From CBDAQA01 sp965247815 (lineage in GTDB: Bacteria > Planctomycetota > Phycisphaerae > Tepidisphaerales > Tepidisphaeraceae): 64,000 bases of DNA. Below the pieces are notes generated by a model. That model searched no databases. It was not told where the DNA came from and saw nothing but the letters and a program-made list of their open reading frames with translations. Shown here one piece after another: positions 61,415-64,000 of the stretch (its first letter is position 1; every line of letters starts with the position of its first letter). The position numbers and the translations under genes were made by a program. Where the stretch lies: the NCBI GenBank assembly GCA_965247815.1, contig CBDFHW010000029.1, positions 1-64,000 of the forward strand. Reading direction: 5' to 3'.

Positions 61415-62095
61415 ATGCAGGGCATACTGAACATCGATAAACCGGCCGGGCTGTCGTCTGCGCGGGCGGTCGGGCGGGTGAAGCGGTTGCTCCCGCGGAA
61501 GACCAAGATCGGTCACGCCGGCACGCTCGACCCGTTCGCGACGGGTGTCCTTCTGCTGCTGGTCGGCAAGGCGACCAAGCAGTGCGAATCAATGATGGAC
61601 CAACCGAAGCAGTACGAGGCGACGGTGAAATTCGGCAGCACCACCGCCACCGATGACCCGGAATCGGTCGAGACGCCGTGGTCGGAAACGATTGCCCGGC
61701 CGACCCGCGATCAGGTCGAATCGGCGCTGCCTCGGTTCATCGGGGCGATCACTCAGCGGCCGCCGATCTTCAGCGCGCTCAAGGTGCAGGGCCGCCGGGC
61801 GTACGACCTGGCGCGGCAAGGTGAAACGGTCACGCTCGCGCCGCGGGTCGTCAATGTGTACGGCATCGATCTGCTCGATTACGAATGGCCGCTGCTGAGG
61901 TTGCGGATCGACTGCGGGCGGGGCACGTACATCCGGTCGATCGCGCGGGACATTGGTGAAATGCTGAACGTCGGCGGGCACCTGGTGCAGCTCCGGCGCA
62001 CGCGTGTCGGCGTATACGGCGAGGCCGATGCGTTGAATATCGAATTGCTGACCGCCGAGTCGGTCCTGCAACTGTTGACCCCGAATGTGTCATGA
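61415..62095 (+). CDS. truB: tRNA pseudouridine(55) synthase
   Basis: Makes pseudouridine-55 in the TPsiC loop of tRNAs. The 226 residues begin MQGILNIDKPAGLSSARAVG, and contain the catalytic Asp in HAGTLDPFATGVLLLLVGKA (about 39), YEATVKFGSTTATDDPE, FSALKVQGRRAYDLARQGE and CGRGTYIRSIARDIGEML. A C-terminal PUA domain is absent or short, as in many bacterial TruB proteins of the shorter type. It is followed 105 bases later by the sdh genes, but there is no evidence that they share a transcript. Confidence 0.96.
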   Translation: MQGILNIDKPAGLSSARAVGRVKRLLPRKTKIGHAGTLDPFATGVLLLLVGKATKQCESMMDQPKQYEATVKFGSTTATDDPESVETPWSETIARPTRDQVESALPRFIGAITQRPPIFSALKVQGRRAYDLARQGETVTLAPRVVNVYGIDLLDYEWPLLRLRIDCGRGTYIRSIARDIGEMLNVGGHLVQLRRTRVGVYGEADALNIELLTAESVLQLLTPNVS

Positions 62096-62200
62096 TCCGC
62101 CGGGCTCGGCGTCACCGACCATCCGAGCAGCGATGCAACCGTTTCAAAAACCCCGCGAGGTTCTGCCGCAGTTTTTGCATCGCCAGACCGCACTCCTATA

Positions 62201-62998
62201 ATGCCGCGGACCAACGGAAGGACTCTCTTCGTGTCGACTGCACCTGCTGATCTGTCCCTGTCTCACGCATTGAACCGGCACTATTTTTTGTTGCGTCGGC
62301 TGCACTCGCTGACCGGTCTGGTGTTCGGCGGTTACATCGTCGTCCACCTGCTGATCAATGCCACGTTGGTCGAAGGATCCCGCGTCGACGGGGCACCGAC
62401 CGTCTTTCAGGCACAGGTCGACAAGATTCACAGCCTGCCGTTCCTGTGGGCTATCGAGTGGTCGTTCATCTATCTGCCGATTCTGTATCACACATTTTAT
62501 GGCATCTGGATTATCGCGACCGGCCACCCGAACGTGGACCGCTACGGGTATGCCAAGAACTGGTACTACACGCTGCAGCGCATGAGCGCGATCCTGCTCA
62601 TCTTTTTTATCTTCTTCCATGTGCTGGGAATGAAAGGCGTCTTCGGCGGTGACGTCGGAAAGTCGCTCGTGTTCGTGCCGGTGGACTTCGCGACCCAGAG
62701 CACGGCCAATCACATGAACGCCGCGTGGTGGGTGTGGGGTGTGATTTATCCGCTGGGCATCCTGGCCTCCTGCTATCACCTCGCCAACGGATTCTGGACC
62801 GCCGCTATTACCTGGGGATTGACCGTTAGTGATAAAGCAATGCGGCGGTGGGGCATCGCCTGCACGCTGCTGTTTTTCTTCACCTTCGGTTGCGGCATCA
62901 CTGCCCTGGTGTCGCTCGTGAAAATGGGGCCGCAATCGATCCCGGTGTCACGGGAAGTCAACGAGCGCAACCCATCGGTCGCGCACCACGGCACCTGA
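62201..62998 (+). CDS. sdhC: Succinate dehydrogenase cytochrome b (single large anchor subunit)
   Basis: Di-heme membrane anchor of succinate:menaquinone oxidoreductase (type B, Wolinella/Bacillus-like). The 265 residues have five to six helices. His ligands are candidates in RHYFLLRRLHSLTGLV (about 27-40), GYIVVHLLINATL, LPILYHTFYGIWI and IFFIFFHVLGMKGVF. A second start, a GTG near 62231 (VSTAPADLSLSHALN), may be used. A type B enzyme would fit menaquinone use and the mqnP-like gene at 38.3 kb. The flavoprotein sdhA follows after a dinB gene. Confidence 0.9.
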   Translation: MPRTNGRTLFVSTAPADLSLSHALNRHYFLLRRLHSLTGLVFGGYIVVHLLINATLVEGSRVDGAPTVFQAQVDKIHSLPFLWAIEWSFIYLPILYHTFYGIWIIATGHPNVDRYGYAKNWYYTLQRMSAILLIFFIFFHVLGMKGVFGGDVGKSLVFVPVDFATQSTANHMNAAWWVWGVIYPLGILASCYHLANGFWTAAITWGLTVSDKAMRRWGIACTLLFFFTFGCGITALVSLVKMGPQSIPVSREVNERNPSVAHHGT

Positions 62999-63008
62999 AG
63001 GGACGAGG

Positions 63009-63479
63009 ATGAACCGCAAACTGATCGACGAATACGCCGCCGGCCCGCAGTTGCTGATCAGTGCTGTCCAAGGTTTGACGCGCGAACAACTGCTCGCGAC
63101 ACCGGTGCCCGGGAAGTGGTCGACGCAGCAGGTGGTGATTCACCTGGCCGACGCCGAGGCGGCGTTCGCCGACCGCATCCGCCGGGTCATCGCGATGGAC
63201 GGGCCGGTGCTGCTGGCGTGGGACGAGAATCGTTTCGCCGAGCGCCTGTACTACAATGAGCAGTCGGCCGAAGACGCGGTCGAGATGATTGCATTATTCC
63301 GGCGTCAGCTGACGCGGGTGTTAAAAAAGTTGTCCGACAACGATTTTCACAAAGCCGGTGAACATTCCGAGCGGGGCCCGCAGACGCTGGAGACGGTGAT
63401 AGGGTTTGCCGTGCAGCACCTGGATCATCATTTGAAACTCATCGCCGCCAAGGTTGCGGCTTTAAAGGCGACGGTCTGA
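63009..63479 (+). CDS. DinB-family putative metal-dependent thiol or stress protein
   Basis: A four-helix DinB/YfiT-type protein of 156 residues: MNRKLIDEYAAGPQLLISAV, TPVPGKWSTQQVVIHLADAE, with the first metal His in VVIHLADAEAAF (about 48), and the paired His-xxx-His in VQHLDHHLKLIAAKV (about 140). The family includes DinB, YfiT hydrolases and bacillithiol transferases; the function here is not known. It sits between sdhC and sdhA, with 10 and 31 bases to the flanking genes, apparently in one operon. Confidence 0.85.
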   Translation: MNRKLIDEYAAGPQLLISAVQGLTREQLLATPVPGKWSTQQVVIHLADAEAAFADRIRRVIAMDGPVLLAWDENRFAERLYYNEQSAEDAVEMIALFRRQLTRVLKKLSDNDFHKAGEHSERGPQTLETVIGFAVQHLDHHLKLIAAKVAALKATV

Positions 63480-63510
63480 TCGGTTTCATGGACGTTTGGC
63501 CGGAAATACA

Positions 63511-64000
63511 ATGGCAGCTCAAAGCAAAAAGCGTGTGATCGTTGTCGGTGGTGGCCTCGCGGGTCTGGCTTGTTCGATCAAGCTGGCCGAGGAAGGCGTC
63601 GCCGTCGACTTGTTCTCGATGGTGCCGGTGAAGCGCAGCCACAGCGTCTGCGCACAAGGCGGGATCAACGCCTGCAACGACATCGCCCGCCAGCAGGGGT
63701 ACAGCGAGTGGGAACACTTCGAAGAGACCGCGCTCGGCGGTGACTTCCTGGCCGACCAGCCCCCGGTGCTGGAGATGACCAACTGGGCGCCCAAGATCAT
63801 CGACTTGCTGGATCGCATGGGCGTGCCGTTCAACCGTACGCCCGAAGGGCAGCGGGCGCTCCGCCTGTTCGGCGGGTCTTTGTTCAAGCGCACGTTCTTC
63901 GCCGGCGCCACCACCGGGCAGCAACTGCTGTACGCGCTCGACGAACAAACCCGCCGGTGGGAATCCGAAGGCAAGGTCAAGAAATACGAGTTCTGGGAAT
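63511..64000 (+). CDS. sdhA: Succinate dehydrogenase flavoprotein subunit, 3' end outside window
   Basis: FAD-dependent subunit that oxidises succinate to fumarate. The ATG at 63511 starts MAAQSKKRVIVVGGGLAGLA with the dinucleotide-binding GGGLAG and KLAEEG turn (about 10-30). The covalent-FAD His is in SHSVCAQGGINACNDI (about 45), followed by EEALGGDF-like TALGGDFLADQPPVLEM and FNRTPEGQRALRLFGG. About 163 of some 600 residues are in the window. sdhB is presumably downstream, beyond the edge. Confidence 0.97.
   Translation, partial: MAAQSKKRVIVVGGGLAGLACSIKLAEEGVAVDLFSMVPVKRSHSVCAQGGINACNDIARQQGYSEWEHFEETALGGDFLADQPPVLEMTNWAPKIIDLLDRMGVPFNRTPEGQRALRLFGGSLFKRTFFAGATTGQQLLYALDEQTRRWESEGKVKKYEFWE

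Noticed and set aside
1..64000. tRNA or rRNA genes
   Set aside because: I looked for TTCGANTC-type TPsiC arms with matching stems and for rRNA signatures and saw none that hold up.

Overview
The window is a composite. Four blocks of different origin lie end to end, and only the last (about 10.4-64 kb) reads as one coherent bacterial chromosome. Block 1 (1 to about 8.17 kb) is very GC-rich and looks like a sphingomonad alphaproteobacterium: an RND efflux permease and its adaptor, a YifB/ComM-like ATPase, two DUF805 membrane proteins, a YggS-type PLP protein, a ThiE-like protein, a small outer-membrane-type protein and the front of a DUF3576 lipoprotein. Block 2 (about 8.17-9.25 kb) has low-complexity CGAA/CAAA repeats and the first exon-like piece of a P-loop GTPase-type protein, and looks eukaryotic, perhaps protist. 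Block 3 (about 9.25-10.35 kb) looks like a Bacteroidota (Hymenobacter-like) fragment with a frameshifted membrane protein, two small extragenic palindromes and a frameshifted DUF1801 gene. Genes are cut in mid-frame at the first junction, and single-base frameshifts occur only in these first 10 kb, so a misassembled or chimeric contig is the best explanation; lateral transfer is much less likely.

Block 4 is most like a planctomycete, probably in or near Phycisphaerae. The basis is a GYDLR...CPECG zinc-ribbon protein, a large fused SecDF, an LptF/LptG pair, a SdhC of the large single-subunit type, a Vps4-like AAA ATPase and moderately high GC. This assignment comes from family knowledge, not from a search. 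Its layout: mgtE, an MFS transporter and a small peptidase operon (10.5-15.2 kb); a metallophosphoesterase and a DUF2264 protein (15.4-17.5 kb); two divergent family-4 glycosyltransferases followed by a decayed family-2 glycosyltransferase (17.5-20.5 kb); a DUF58 protein, a sugar isomerase and serC (20.7-23.9 kb); two lipoproteins and rpsD (23.9-25.7 kb); a Vps4/MIT-like AAA ATPase, glmS and two adjacent membrane-associated GTPases (26-33 kb); a dicarboxylate symporter, a decayed sulfatase, lipA and a two-domain esterase-like protein (33.3-38.3 kb); a ubiX / CsrA-like / ubiA (mqnP-like) operon (38.3-40.2 kb); aroK, a prepilin peptidase and an OmpA-like protein (42.3-45.4 kb); tgt-yajC-secDF-LysM (46.2-52.2 kb); msrB, lptF/lptG and a cyclophilin (52.3-58.3 kb); and truB followed by sdhC-dinB-sdhA, the last running off the window (61.4-64 kb).

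The most interesting signals in block 4 are: (i) two tandem, divergent dynamin-like or large GTPases; (ii) a bacterial Vps4-type ATPase with an MIT-like N-terminus about 3 kb upstream of them; (iii) a protein built from two CsrA-like halves in a quinone-biosynthesis operon; (iv) a four-repeat homing-endonuclease-associated-repeat protein without a nuclease; and (v) two pseudogenes (a GT2 and a sulfatase) that both lost their middle while keeping both ends. No rRNA, tRNA, CRISPR array, intact insertion sequence or prophage was seen.
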